64,000 bases of DNA, taken from NCBI RefSeq assembly GCF_042652645.1, contig NZ_JBHSGU010000019.1, positions 70,094 to 134,093 of the forward strand, given 5' to 3'. The first letter of the stretch is position 1. Every line of letters starts with the position of its first letter. The DNA is from Glaciecola siphonariae (GTDB taxonomy: Bacteria; Pseudomonadota; Gammaproteobacteria; Enterobacterales; Alteromonadaceae). Below the pieces are notes generated by a model. It searched no databases. It saw only the letters and a program-made list of their open reading frames with translations, and was not told the DNA's origin. A program made the translations under genes and the position numbers. Shown in pieces: positions 44,248 through 53,711 of the stretch.

Positions 44248-45573
44248 CTACTGCGAATTAGAAGGCTGCTCGTGGCTTGCTTCGAGCACCGCATCAGCGG
44301 TAGTGAAGGCCTTAGCGTTTGTGATACGTTGATATGCTCTTAAGTTGAATACCGGCATCATTGATATCACATGGTCAAATATATCCGCCTGCACCCCCTC
44401 ATAACGTACCCAATCTTGGATGCGACTAAAGCAATAAATTTCTAAAGGAAGACCAGTGTCGGTTGGCTTTAGCTGACGCACCATACACGTAAGACCTTTA
44501 TGTACATCTTTGTGGTGTGTTAGGTAGGCTTGAATATAGGCCCTAAATGTCCCTATATTGGTAAGCTTGCGTCCGTTAATGATATCTAATTGGCGTTCAG
44601 TTAACACTTTGCTGTCTTCTTCTAGCGCGAGCTTCTTACTCTCTAAATAGGGTTGCAGTATTGCGATTTTTTGCCATTTTTTGAGGTCGTCTTCGTTAGC
44701 AAAATCCAAGCTTTGCATGTCTATTTGAATTGAGCGTTTGATGCGACGACCCCCAGATTCACTCATGCCGCGCCAATTTTTTACCGCTTCGGTTATCAAG
44801 CTATAGGAGGGGAGGGTAGAAATGGTCTTGTCCCAGTTTTGTACTTTAACTACGGTAAGCCCAATCTCCAAGATTTCACCGTCTACGTCATACCGAGGCA
44901 TTTCGATCCAATCACCGTTATTGAACATCCGGTTTGCCGCGATTTGTATCCCTGCTACAAAGCCTAAAATCGTGTCTTTAAATACCAATAAGAGCACTGC
45001 TGCAATGGCCGTTAAGCCCGATAATAAATAAATTGGACTTTTGCCAAGCAGCTCAGAGATTACTAAAAATACTAAGGCAAGAGTAATCAACAGGCGTCCG
45101 ACTTGAATAAACCCAGTAATGGGCGCTTTTTTGGCAAAGCGAGTCGACTTATAGATCTGCTCGGTAGCCGAAAGAGCCGCTTGAAGCACGCTGTATACTA
45201 CGACCATGATGTACAAAATAGCGCAACTGCTTACAATCGCATACATACGACTGTCGGGAACTAAAAGAATATCCTTACCAAAATAGAGAGCCAGTCCAGG
45301 CATGACTAAAGCAAAGCGTCTAAATACGCCGGCATCTTGTAAGTTGTCATCCCAATGCGTTTTAGAAAATCTGACTAAACGCGCAACTTTAAACCGCAAT
45401 ATAAATAGCGCCAAAAGCCATGCCACAAGGCTGGCGACCAGCAATATACTTAGACCTACCCATTGATGCAGCAAGTCACCGGCTTGCGACTCTAGGCCTA
45501 AGTAATGAGCAAAGTCTGAAATGAGCTCGCTAAGGTGAGCTTTTGTTTGTTCTGTTTTGGTAATTTCGCTCAT
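44248..45573 (-). CDS. Mechanosensitive ion channel, YbdG/MscS type
   Basis: A 441-residue channel. The N-terminal part has about five helices (40-60, 85-105, 110-130, 150-172, 180-205). The pore-lining MscS-like helix lies in GLTAIAAVLLLVFKDTILGFVAGIQI. The beta domain has GDWIEMPRYDVDGEILEIGLTVVKVQNWDKTI, given here in part as GDWIEMPRYDVDGEI. NWRGMSESGGRRIKRSI and the C-terminal YCFSRIQDWVRYEGVQADIFDH are YbdG blocks. It opens on hypo-osmotic stretch. It starts 2 bases after the acyltransferase stop. Confidence 0.9.
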   Translation of the reverse strand: MSEITKTEQTKAHLSELISDFAHYLGLESQAGDLLHQWVGLSILLVASLVAWLLALFILRFKVARLVRFSKTHWDDNLQDAGVFRRFALVMPGLALYFGKDILLVPDSRMYAIVSSCAILYIMVVVYSVLQAALSATEQIYKSTRFAKKAPITGFIQVGRLLITLALVFLVISELLGKSPIYLLSGLTAIAAVLLLVFKDTILGFVAGIQIAANRMFNNGDWIEMPRYDVDGEILEIGLTVVKVQNWDKTISTLPSYSLITEAVKNWRGMSESGGRRIKRSIQIDMQSLDFANEDDLKKWQKIAILQPYLESKKLALEEDSKVLTERQLDIINGRKLTNIGTFRAYIQAYLTHHKDVHKGLTCMVRQLKPTDTGLPLEIYCFSRIQDWVRYEGVQADIFDHVISMMPVFNLRAYQRITNAKAFTTADAVLEASHEQPSNSQ

Positions 45574-45574
45574 G

Positions 45575-46456
45575 TTAGCTCATCCAATTCCGCATTCTCG
45601 TGTTTTTCTGTTCCCACAGCGCGTTTATCCATGATTGAAAGCGGGTCTGAAAGCTTTCGTCGTTAAAGTAGTCGCCGATGAGTTCAGGCTGAACCTCTAT
45701 GGTTTTAACATCGATGATAATAGTCGTCATGCGCCCACATAGCATGTCCATCATAGGATGGCGTGAGTTTGGATAGGCGATAGTGATATCGAGAATATTG
45801 CTAAACAGTTCTCCCATTGCCGAGAGTGTAAACGCAATTCCACCGGCTTTAGGTCGCATTAGATGTGAAAAAGGACTTTTGCGGCTTGCGTGCTTTTCTA
45901 GGGTAAAACGCGTGCCCTCTACAAAATTGATAACGGTAGTGGGTTTGTCAACGTAGCGCTCACAATAGCGCTTAGTGGTTTCAATATCTTTACCGCGCAA
46001 ATGCGGATGTTTTTCAATGTAGGCTTGAGAGTAGCGGCGCATAAACGGCATATCAAGTGCCCACGCTGCGAGTCCAACGAACGGAAGCCATATTAATTGT
46101 TTCTTTAAAAAGAATTTTGGCGGAGGAATGCGCGGCGCACAAAAGTCGATGAGTAAAATAATGTCTAAATAACTGACGTGATTCGCAGTGATCAGATACC
46201 ACTTTTGTTTTGAAAGTGCTTTGTCGATTTCAATACGTATTTCAATGCGATTAAACGCTTTTATGAGGGCAACGCTGAATATTCCAAACGAAAAATAAAG
46301 CCGATGCATAATGCTCAGTAGTACTTGTTGCGCGCTTTTAAAGGGAAGAATGAGTTTCACCAGGCCAAACAGTATGACTAAACATCCCCAAAACGCCAAG
46401 TTGGTCATTTGAAAACTGAAATGAATAGGAAAAATAAGTATGCTTCTTAATGACAT
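45575..46456 (-). CDS. Lysophospholipid-type acyltransferase (YihG-like), second copy
   Basis: A 293-residue inner membrane enzyme of the PlsC superfamily. The start is the ATG at 46456, which overlaps the upstream gene's TAA (TAATG). Catalytic His and Asp are in NHVSYLD, the acceptor-site EGTR in VNFVEGTRF, and KFFLKKQLIWLPFVG is the following helix. It is a tandem paralogue of the next gene, so a duplication. The acyl donor and lipid are unknown; YihG in E. coli acylates lysophosphatidic acid-type lipids. Confidence 0.86.
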   Translation of the reverse strand: MSLRSILIFPIHFSFQMTNLAFWGCLVILFGLVKLILPFKSAQQVLLSIMHRLYFSFGIFSVALIKAFNRIEIRIEIDKALSKQKWYLITANHVSYLDIILLIDFCAPRIPPPKFFLKKQLIWLPFVGLAAWALDMPFMRRYSQAYIEKHPHLRGKDIETTKRYCERYVDKPTTVINFVEGTRFTLEKHASRKSPFSHLMRPKAGGIAFTLSAMGELFSNILDITIAYPNSRHPMMDMLCGRMTTIIIDVKTIEVQPELIGDYFNDESFQTRFQSWINALWEQKNTRMRNWMS

Positions 46457-47376
46457 TACGTTTGGCTGTGCTCCAAGGCAAATTGTTTCAGTTTTTCGTC
46501 TTTTTCTTTCCAAAGTTGGTTAATCCAGTCTTGAAAAAGTTGTTTGTGCGTATCGTCGGTGAAGTAGGCAGAACTGTAAACGCCCGAGGCTAATAGACTT
46601 TTTATATCAATAGTCTGAACGTCTACAACGATAGTTTTCACCTTTCCGCTCACAAAATCCCAATAACTCGGAATACCTTGTGGGTAATATATAGTGACAT
46701 TTACGAGTTTCGTCAAACGTTCGCCCATGGCGTTGAGCACAAAGGCTATCCCGCCCGAGCGAGGACGCAGTAAGTGCTGATAATCGTCTTGCTTTTTGGC
46801 TTTGTGGGGTTCAAAGCGCGTTCCCTCCACAAAGTTCATAATGCTGACAGGTTTAAATTCGAACTTTTTGCAGGCTTTTCTCGTTGTTTCGAGGTCTTTG
46901 CCTTTTAGGTGTGGATTCTGTTTTATAAATGCTTTGCTGTAGCGTTGCATAAAAGGAAAATCGAGCGCCCACCATGCTAAGCCTAAAAAAGGCACATAGA
47001 TAAGGTTCTTTTTCAAAAAGAATTTTAAAAACGGAATATTGCGATTAAATATCCGCTGCAACACCAATATATCTACCCATGATTGATGATTTGAGATGAC
47101 TAAGTACCACTGATCAATGGCTAGCCTGTAATCTCCTTGCAGTTTAAATTGTGTTCGAGAAAACACAGCCTGATTCATATTATTAATAGATATCCAGAGA
47201 GTCGCGATGCCGTCTACAACACCCGAGACCGCTCGTCTCCAATGCTTATTAGGAATAAGCTTTAGAAATGAAAACAGAATCAGCGGAATAGACAACACGA
47301 CGGTATTTACAAAATATATCATTACCGAGAGTGTTCCGTTTACCGCATAAAACACGGACTTAAAAATTTTCGTCAT
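46456..47376 (-). CDS. Lysophospholipid-type acyltransferase (YihG-like), first copy
   Basis: A 306-residue paralogue of the gene just downstream. NHQSWVD holds the catalytic His and Asp, FVEGTRFEPHK the acceptor site, and FFLKKNLIYVPFLGLAWWALDF the following hydrophobic segment, given here in part. N-terminal helix at about 15-40. The two copies share the order NHxSxxD, FFLKK, FVEGTRF, RxxGGIAF and WINxLW. With the YbdG-type channel they form a three-gene minus-strand operon. Confidence 0.88.
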   Translation of the reverse strand: MTKIFKSVFYAVNGTLSVMIYFVNTVVLSIPLILFSFLKLIPNKHWRRAVSGVVDGIATLWISINNMNQAVFSRTQFKLQGDYRLAIDQWYLVISNHQSWVDILVLQRIFNRNIPFLKFFLKKNLIYVPFLGLAWWALDFPFMQRYSKAFIKQNPHLKGKDLETTRKACKKFEFKPVSIMNFVEGTRFEPHKAKKQDDYQHLLRPRSGGIAFVLNAMGERLTKLVNVTIYYPQGIPSYWDFVSGKVKTIVVDVQTIDIKSLLASGVYSSAYFTDDTHKQLFQDWINQLWKEKDEKLKQFALEHSQT

Positions 47377-47479
47377 CTGGAAAAGCTTGATTGAAGGTGC
47401 TCGATTGAAGGTGCATGATTATACCCAGATTTAAGGACAAGGCTCAATAAGTCCCGGATAGCTAGGGCCAGTGGAGCGA

Positions 47480-49621
47480 CTAATCGCTATAGCCTACGGT
47501 CATCAAAGATATTCGGTCGCGACCGCTTCTTTTACATTTATACAATTCTTCGTCGGCCAGTTTAACAATATCGTGCATGCTCATATTCACGTTACCGATG
47601 ACGCTGCAGATCCCAACGCTGACCGTAAACGATACTGCTACATCACTGTCGGCGGGGGTTAGCCTAATTTTTCTCGTCTGCTGGTGGATGTTTTGCATCA
47701 GTTGATGATGTGCTTTTACGTCTTTACCGGCCATAAATATGATGAATTCTTCGCCACCGTAACGGCCTATAATATCGGTTTCACGTTTACAATTTCGCTG
47801 CATTAATGCCGAGAATGCTTGCAAACATTTATCACCGAAGAGGTGACCATGGGTATCATTTATTTGTTTAAAATGGTCGATATCTAGCAAGGCCATACTA
47901 AAAGACTGCCCTAGGCGATAGCTGGTTTTAATGGCATTAATCGCCATTTCGTCAAAGCCGCTTCGGTTCAATAGGTGCGTCATACCATCTTCTCTTGCCT
48001 GCGCAGCTAATTGCAAGTTCAGTTGCTCTAATTGCTCTGTCTTCTCGTTCACCTGTTGTTTTAGTCGGTCCTCAAAATTTTGCATCAAAAATTGAGAGCG
48101 TTTTAATTTGTTCGCCACCTCAGAGAATTCTTGAGTGTTGGTATACAACGACATGCTGTCCCAAGCGTTGTCACTTGACGAGAGTAAAGCCCTTAGCGGG
48201 GCCGAGACCTGTTGAGATAAACGGTAGGCAAAGAGTAAAAATACAGCCACCACAAATAATAAACTCAGACCAGCAATAACAAAGTTGTCGCGAATATTGG
48301 CAGTAAATGTGGATGATTCTGTTAGTACATATACATGCCAGTCAAAGGCGCTTTGACGTTTGAAATAAGCATACTGGCGTTCATTGTGACTTAAAACAGG
48401 TAGCTCGCTAATAATGTAATTGTAGCTGGGAATGGGCAAAAACTCCGCTAAAGGCTTAGCCTCTACGGGAGCCGAGGCATACACTATACGATTTGACGCG
48501 TCAGTGATCACCACCAAGTCGTTGTTTAAAAGTCTCTCTATTTTATTACGAAACAACTTAATAACATCGAGATTTATTGCGCCAAACACAATACCTGCAA
48601 ACTTATCATCTTTAATGATTGGACTCGCTATTGAGATCATGGGAGCCACAATAACGCCTCTGCTGAGCAATGCGTTTGACACGAAGGTCTGTTTAGAGTT
48701 TCTCGCTTCAATAAAGTAATTGCGATCCGCAACCGTTTTCAGCTCGTCAGGCAGGCGGTCTATTTGCGCTTTGTATTTTAGGGGCGCGAAAAAAACTAAT
48801 TTGCCGGTTACGTCTGTCGTAGTCAGATTAAAAAACGCCGGATAATTTTCCTGTGATTTAAGCAAAAGATTTTGCACATTTTCGTCGGGCGTGCCGTCGC
48901 TGAGAAGGCTGGCATGCTGCTCAACAATGATTTTATGTTCTTCTAAAAATGCGTCTGTTAATTCGCCGATATATGAGGTGTTGGACTTGATTTTATCAAC
49001 TAAGAGTATTTCATTCTCTTTAGAGCTAACGGCTATAAAAATAAACGACACAATAAGAATGGGCACAACCAACACCGATGCACAAATCGAAAAAATGTTA
49101 GCCGATAGGTGCTTCTCTTTTTTTGTAAAGGCAGGCTGTTTGTAGCGCATTGGAATAACCGATAATAGCGATGCTGCAATGGCTGCGCACAAAATGCCGT
49201 TCAGTCCGCTTTGGATAGCGAGCAATACGCTTGCCTCTTGAAGGTACATTGGTCCGTACAGCGCTAGAATAGCGAGTAAGGGCATACCAATGATGATCCA
49301 GTAACTCATGGACGCGAGCATTATAAATACGTTGCGCCTAAGCAGTATCGCAATTGTTATTACTTCTAAGGTATGAGCGAGCAGAAAAAGCCAGCTTGTT
49401 TGCATCCAATAAAGGCTTAAAAAGCTGGATACAAAAACCACTATAACAAAGCGTACAGGCAGCAGAACAAGAGAGCTTAAAACGAATACCGAGCCGAGAG
49501 AGAGCGTCACCTCACCGATGAGAGGGATGGGGAGAAAAAGATGGCAAGCAACAGCGAGTACAGAAAGAAATAAACATCTTTGCAAATACTCAATCACTGA
49601 TGGTTGCGTGCTTGTTGTCAT
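47480..49621 (-). CDS. Membrane diguanylate cyclase with sensor and HAMP-like region
   Basis: A 713-residue c-di-GMP synthase. An N-terminal membrane domain of about five helices (10-165) precedes a helix at 180-200, an extracytoplasmic Cache-like sensor (about 205-445), a helix at 447-467, a HAMP-like and coiled-coil linker (470-545), and GGDEF. GGEEF is at 622-626, with the inhibitory site RETD at 613-616 (RxxD five residues upstream), so product inhibition is expected. Six or more helices before the sensor is unusual. It is 103 bases from the acyltransferase operon. Promoter not placed. Confidence 0.9.
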   Translation of the reverse strand: MTTSTQPSVIEYLQRCLFLSVLAVACHLFLPIPLIGEVTLSLGSVFVLSSLVLLPVRFVIVVFVSSFLSLYWMQTSWLFLLAHTLEVITIAILLRRNVFIMLASMSYWIIIGMPLLAILALYGPMYLQEASVLLAIQSGLNGILCAAIAASLLSVIPMRYKQPAFTKKEKHLSANIFSICASVLVVPILIVSFIFIAVSSKENEILLVDKIKSNTSYIGELTDAFLEEHKIIVEQHASLLSDGTPDENVQNLLLKSQENYPAFFNLTTTDVTGKLVFFAPLKYKAQIDRLPDELKTVADRNYFIEARNSKQTFVSNALLSRGVIVAPMISIASPIIKDDKFAGIVFGAINLDVIKLFRNKIERLLNNDLVVITDASNRIVYASAPVEAKPLAEFLPIPSYNYIISELPVLSHNERQYAYFKRQSAFDWHVYVLTESSTFTANIRDNFVIAGLSLLFVVAVFLLFAYRLSQQVSAPLRALLSSSDNAWDSMSLYTNTQEFSEVANKLKRSQFLMQNFEDRLKQQVNEKTEQLEQLNLQLAAQAREDGMTHLLNRSGFDEMAINAIKTSYRLGQSFSMALLDIDHFKQINDTHGHLFGDKCLQAFSALMQRNCKRETDIIGRYGGEEFIIFMAGKDVKAHHQLMQNIHQQTRKIRLTPADSDVAVSFTVSVGICSVIGNVNMSMHDIVKLADEELYKCKRSGRDRISLMTVGYSD

Positions 49622-49822
49622 GAATAGTCCACTATTAATACTTGGAACTTGAAAATAAACTCAAGCTTTGGTGTTCTTTTGTCAGTGTACTATGCCTTGA
49701 TAATGTGTTGGTATATTTTTTTTAAGCCCATGTGTTCGTCTGTCTAACAGATAGCGTCTCGTTATTTGGCGTTAAGCTAGGTATAATCTTCGTAATGATA
49801 CATACGCCAATTTGCTCTTCAA

Positions 49823-50842
49823 ATGCCTGATTCCTTGCTTCATCCCTCCCACCGCTTTTCTGTAGCTCCCATGCTGGATTGGACAGACCGTCATTGTCGG
49901 CACTTTCTTCGCTTACTGTCGAGTCAAACGATGCTATACACCGAAATGGTGACAACCGGGGCGATTATATTTGGCAAAGGCGATTATCTGAGTTTTGGAC
50001 AGTCAGAGCATCCAGTTGTATTGCAACTGGGCGGGAGCGACCCAATCGCGATGGCTAAGTGTGCCCGTATCGCCCAAGAGCGCGGTTATGACGAGATAAA
50101 CATAAATGTTGGCTGTCCGTCTGACCGGGTGAAAAACGGAAGTTTTGGGGCATGTTTAATGTCTACACCCGATATTGTGGCTAGCTGTATCTTGGCAATG
50201 AAGCAAGAAGTTGACATACCGATTACCGTTAAATGCCGAATAGGTATAGACGATATGGATGAGGAGCAAGGCTTAACTGACTTTGTTAGTCCGCTTGTGG
50301 ATGTCGGCCTAGAGCATCTGATTGTTCATGCAAGAAAAGCATGGTTGCAAGGCCTAAGTCCAAAAGAAAATCGAGATGTGCCGCCGCTTAACTATGAGCG
50401 CGTGTATCGGTTAAAACAAGAGTTTAGCGATGTTCATATGAGTATAAATGGCGGCATCAAAACCTTGGAGCAGGCAAAAGTACACTTACAGCATGTAGAC
50501 GGCGTGATGATGGGACGTGAAGTATACAGTAATCCCTATTTATTAAGTGAAGTCGATGCTGTTTTATTTGGGAAGACTGACGCGACAGCAGTGTCTCGCG
50601 CCGATGTTATAGAAAGCATGAGTAATTACATCAGGGAGCAGCATTCCCAGGGCGTGCGTGTTTGGCATATTGCTAGGCATACGCTTGGCCTTTTTCAAGG
50701 GCAGCCCGGTGGCAAAATTTGGCGAAGGTATCTCAGCCAAAATGGAACCGGTAAGCACAATGATCCAGCACTTTTATTACGTGCTTATGAACAAGTGTTA
50801 ATTGCACAAGAAAAAGCACAAACTTTTAGTCAAAATCACTAA
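49823..50842 (+). CDS. dusA: tRNA-dihydrouridine(20/20a) synthase
   Basis: A 339-residue FMN enzyme that reduces uridines 20 and 20a of tRNA. It opens with HRFSVAPMLDWTDRHCRHFL and has LYTEMVTTGAI, VVLQLGGSDP, ININVGCPSDRVKNGSFGACLM with the catalytic Cys, IIVHARKAWLQGLSPKENR as LIVHARKAWLQGLSPKENR, and GGIKTLEQA. These are DusA-specific, not DusB or DusC. The downstream gap holds no strong terminator. Confidence 0.95.
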   Translation: MPDSLLHPSHRFSVAPMLDWTDRHCRHFLRLLSSQTMLYTEMVTTGAIIFGKGDYLSFGQSEHPVVLQLGGSDPIAMAKCARIAQERGYDEININVGCPSDRVKNGSFGACLMSTPDIVASCILAMKQEVDIPITVKCRIGIDDMDEEQGLTDFVSPLVDVGLEHLIVHARKAWLQGLSPKENRDVPPLNYERVYRLKQEFSDVHMSINGGIKTLEQAKVHLQHVDGVMMGREVYSNPYLLSEVDAVLFGKTDATAVSRADVIESMSNYIREQHSQGVRVWHIARHTLGLFQGQPGGKIWRRYLSQNGTGKHNDPALLLRAYEQVLIAQEKAQTFSQNH

Positions 50843-51064
50843 TTTCACTGGTTAATTTTACTAACCGCATTGGTGTTTAATGCCATGACATCTAATGAGG
50901 AGATATTGATTTTACATTAAGTGATTGATTTTATTGTATTAAATAATATTTTTTTGAAGGTGGCACAAGTTTCGCTAAAGCTTAGGCAAGACCACTGAGG
51001 TCGCTAACAAGATGCAGAGTCGTAAGGCAATCTTGAAATAACCTAACTACTTTAAGGAATTATT

Positions 51065-51358
51065 ATGAACATCAAATCTACCATCGTTGCTACTACCCTA
51101 ATCGCTGCCTCTGCATTCAGCGCACCTGCTTTTTCACAAGAAAATCCGGTAAATCAAATTCTCAGCAGCATGCTAAAACAAGCTGTTTCAAGTGCCTCTT
51201 ATGAGATTGATAATCAGGTCGAAAAGAACATTCTTTCTACTGGCAATCTACTGTCTCTCGACAATGATGCGCCTAAAGGCAAAGTCGTGATTACAGACAT
51301 CGCGAAAACTAAATCGAATGCATCTGAAAACACGCCGAAAAAAGCCAGCGGCGAATAG
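51065..51358 (+). CDS. Small exported protein of unknown function
   Basis: A 97-residue protein with a clean signal peptide (MNIKSTIVATTLIAASAFSA, then PAFS/Q) and AAGGAA as ribosome site. The mature part is short, with a helical stretch and a lysine- and serine-rich tail. I do not recognise a family. Confidence 0.6.
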   Translation: MNIKSTIVATTLIAASAFSAPAFSQENPVNQILSSMLKQAVSSASYEIDNQVEKNILSTGNLLSLDNDAPKGKVVITDIAKTKSNASENTPKKASGE

Positions 51359-51489
51359 AACCTAGAGACGCATATACCTCCTACTGAATTGCCATGCTCT
51401 GATTTACTAGCTTAGCAACTTCAAGAGACTCAAGTGTTCGCCACTTAAGTACGAGGTATATGCTTGAATGACATGAGAGGGAAATTTTT

Positions 51490-51606
51490 ATGTTGGTTCA
51501 CGTTAATTTACTTGGCTTAATATTGACACCCGTTTTGTTTTACGCAGGGAGCGCCGCCATCGTGCTGTTGCTCTCTCATTTAAAACTCCTCAAAACAAAG
51601 TACTAA
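51490..51606 (+). CDS. 38-residue membrane microprotein upstream of pspC
   Basis: ATG at 51490, stop at 51604-51606, with GAGAGGG 8 bases upstream. One hydrophobic segment covers nearly the whole chain (LLGLILTPVLFYAGSAAIV), ending in a lysine-rich tail LKLLKTKY. The PspC ribosome site AAGGA lies just after its stop. It is not PspB by sequence. Too short for ordinary gene finding, but the ribosome site and membrane character support it. Confidence 0.55.
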   Translation: MLVHVNLLGLILTPVLFYAGSAAIVLLLSHLKLLKTKY

Positions 51607-51616
51607 GGAATTTAAT

Positions 51617-51817
51617 ATGAAAACAGTTATTAACGACAAGCGCTTTTTTAGAGATGCCGCAGCCGCAAAAATAGCCGGAGTATGTGCGGGCGTTGCTAAA
51701 TATTTCGATGTAAATCCTTGGTGGGTGCGAGCTGGCGCTATTGCAGGTTTCATTGTAATGCCTTTTGCGACAGCTTTAGCGTATGTGTTGGCGATACTTT
51801 TATTGCGATATAGGTAG
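51617..51817 (+). CDS. PspC domain protein
   Basis: A 66-residue protein that is nearly all PspC domain: RDAAAAKIAGVCAGVAKYFDVNPWWVR, given in part as KIAGVCAGVAKYFDVNPWW, then one or two helices (41-64). PspC proteins act in the phage-shock envelope-stress response, but pspA and pspB are not visible nearby. Forms a cluster with the microprotein before it and DUF2333 after it. Confidence 0.88.
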   Translation: MKTVINDKRFFRDAAAAKIAGVCAGVAKYFDVNPWWVRAGAIAGFIVMPFATALAYVLAILLLRYR

Positions 51818-51861
51818 CGACACAGGTAAACTATCGGTATTAACAATGAAATGGACAAGTC

Positions 51862-52848
51862 ATGAACATTAATACAAAAAGTATTTCAGCGGTGCTGATA
51901 GGCATTATATTAATAATTGGCTTAATAGGATTTTGGTGGGGCTTTGAGCCAGACACCTTCGATGTAGATGCGCGGGCCACAGCCGTAGCCGAACAAAACA
52001 ACGAGCGAGTGGTTACAGGATACACCACTACCACCGCCTTGATTTCAGTGCTCGAAACCCTTCTCGACAAACCCGGTGGCTACCTAAGCAATGACGTAAT
52101 GCCCCCAGGTGTTTTAATGGATAACATACCCAGTTGGGAATTTGGCGCTTTGGAAATGAGCCGCGATTTGGCACTTGCTATGCGCAAGGATTTGAGTCGT
52201 TCTCAATCTCAATCTCTTGAAAATGAACAGCTCGTAAAAGCACAAACAAGCTTAAGTATCGACAGTGAGCGATGGTTATTACCTTCGTCCGAAGGAGAAT
52301 ACGAAAAGGCGCTAGCCCAGCTTCGTACCTACAGAACCCAGTTGAGTAGCTTGAGTGACTCGGGCAGTCAATTTTACGCTCGGGCAGACAATTTACGTGA
52401 CTATTTAAAGCAAATTGAAAAACGGTTAGGCAGCCTATCTCAGCGCCTAAGTGCCAGCGTGGGCACTGAATCGTTGAATGTGGGCCTTGCGGGTGACAGC
52501 GCGGCTAGGCAATCTACCCCTCAGGCAGAGAAAGTAATTAATAAAACAGGATGGTTTCAACTCGATAATAATTTTTATCAAGCTCGCGGAGCAAGCTGGG
52601 CTCTGCTACACTTTCTAAAAGGCATCGAGACTGACTTTGAAGACGTGTTACAAAAGAAGAATGCGACAGTCAGTCTGCAGCAAATAATTCGTGAACTTGA
52701 AGCGACTCAAGGACCTGTCTACAGCCCAGTTATTTTAAACGGCGATGGGTTTGGCTTTTTAGCGAATCACTCTCTTGTAATGGCTAATTACGTATCTCGC
52801 GCAAATGCAGCATTAATCGAACTATCTGAATTACTTAATCAGGGATAA
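51862..52848 (+). CDS. DUF2333 family membrane-anchored protein
   Basis: A 328-residue protein with one N-terminal helix (10-28, SAVLIGIILIIGLIGFWWG) and a soluble body. VTGYTTTTALISVLETLLDKPGGYLSND, given in part as TALISVLETLLDKPGGYLSN, PGVLMDNIPSWEFGALEMSRDL and the long helical DNLRDYLKQIEKRLGSLSQRLS stretch fit DUF2333. Function unknown; likely periplasmic. Starts 45 bases after pspC; the barrel gene follows 5 bases later. Confidence 0.82.
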   Translation: MNINTKSISAVLIGIILIIGLIGFWWGFEPDTFDVDARATAVAEQNNERVVTGYTTTTALISVLETLLDKPGGYLSNDVMPPGVLMDNIPSWEFGALEMSRDLALAMRKDLSRSQSQSLENEQLVKAQTSLSIDSERWLLPSSEGEYEKALAQLRTYRTQLSSLSDSGSQFYARADNLRDYLKQIEKRLGSLSQRLSASVGTESLNVGLAGDSAARQSTPQAEKVINKTGWFQLDNNFYQARGASWALLHFLKGIETDFEDVLQKKNATVSLQQIIRELEATQGPVYSPVILNGDGFGFLANHSLVMANYVSRANAALIELSELLNQG

Positions 52849-52853
52849 ATACC

Positions 52854-53609
52854 ATGATAAAAAAACTTTTCGCGGCTTGTGCGCTAGCTACCACTGTTGC
52901 GCTGCCAGCGCAGGCTGATACTTTACTAGGTTTATACGCAGGCGCTCAGGCCTTTCAAATGAAAACTGACGGGGGCTTCGCGCAAGATGAGTCAATTGCC
53001 AACTTTGATTTTGAAGATGAGACGAATACGAGCTTCTACGTTGCACTTGAGCATCCTATTCCCCTTATTCCCAATATAAAAATTGTGCGCACCAACCTAG
53101 ACACAGAAGGTTTTACGCAGCTCGATGCGACATTCACTTTTGGCAATGAAGTGTATACCGTTGACTCTCGCTTGCGCACCACTGCCGATTTATTCACCAC
53201 AGACTACATTCTATATTATGAAATTTTAGATAACGATGTTGTCAGTATTGATGTAGGGATCAGCGGTAAGCAGATCGATGGCGATTTTTTGGTGGTTGAT
53301 GCCGATACTCAGCAGCGAAGCGCTGAAGAGTTCAGTGGAATCATCCCAATGGTCTATTCTCGCGCCGCAGTGGGTTTACCCTTGACTGGGTTAGGAGCAT
53401 ACGTTGAGGCGAGCTACCTGTCGATAGACGATAATTCGCTATCTGACTATCAAGCTGCTATTACCTATAATTTTATTGAAAGCTTGGCAATTGATATGAC
53501 CTTGCAAGCAGGATACCGGTCAACCACAGTCGACTTAGAAGACCTAGACGATATTTATGCCGACCTTGAATTCAAAGGCGCATTTGTTGGCCTTGAGTTT
53601 CATTTTTAA
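52854..53609 (+). CDS. TIGR04219-type outer membrane beta-barrel protein
   Basis: A 251-residue protein with signal peptide MIKKLFAACALATTVALPAQ and AQA cleavage. Alternating amphipathic strands run through the mature part, ending in FVGLEFHF with terminal Phe, the outer-membrane assembly signal. The TLLGLYAGAQAF start and TDYILYYEILDN block fit the TIGR04219 family. Function unknown. Follows DUF2333 by 5 bases, so the two are cotranscribed. Confidence 0.82.
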   Translation: MIKKLFAACALATTVALPAQADTLLGLYAGAQAFQMKTDGGFAQDESIANFDFEDETNTSFYVALEHPIPLIPNIKIVRTNLDTEGFTQLDATFTFGNEVYTVDSRLRTTADLFTTDYILYYEILDNDVVSIDVGISGKQIDGDFLVVDADTQQRSAEEFSGIIPMVYSRAAVGLPLTGLGAYVEASYLSIDDNSLSDYQAAITYNFIESLAIDMTLQAGYRSTTVDLEDLDDIYADLEFKGAFVGLEFHF

Positions 53610-53669
53610 TGTTTCAGTATAAAAGAATATAAAAAATTAGTTTTAATTCTTTCAAGTTATCGATAAAAG

Positions 53670-53710
53670 CCGCTAACCTTACTGCATCTTAGTAAATTTA
53701 GCGGTTTTTT
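53670..53710 (+). terminator. Terminator-like hairpin ending at the cysJ start
   Basis: CCGCTAA (53670-53676) pairs with TTAGCGG (53698-53704) over a 21-base loop and is followed by six Ts; the cysJ ATG begins at 53712. It may end the barrel-gene transcript, or act as an attenuator or ribosome-site mask, because the right arm covers the only weak ribosome site. Confidence 0.6.
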
Positions 53711-53711
53711 A

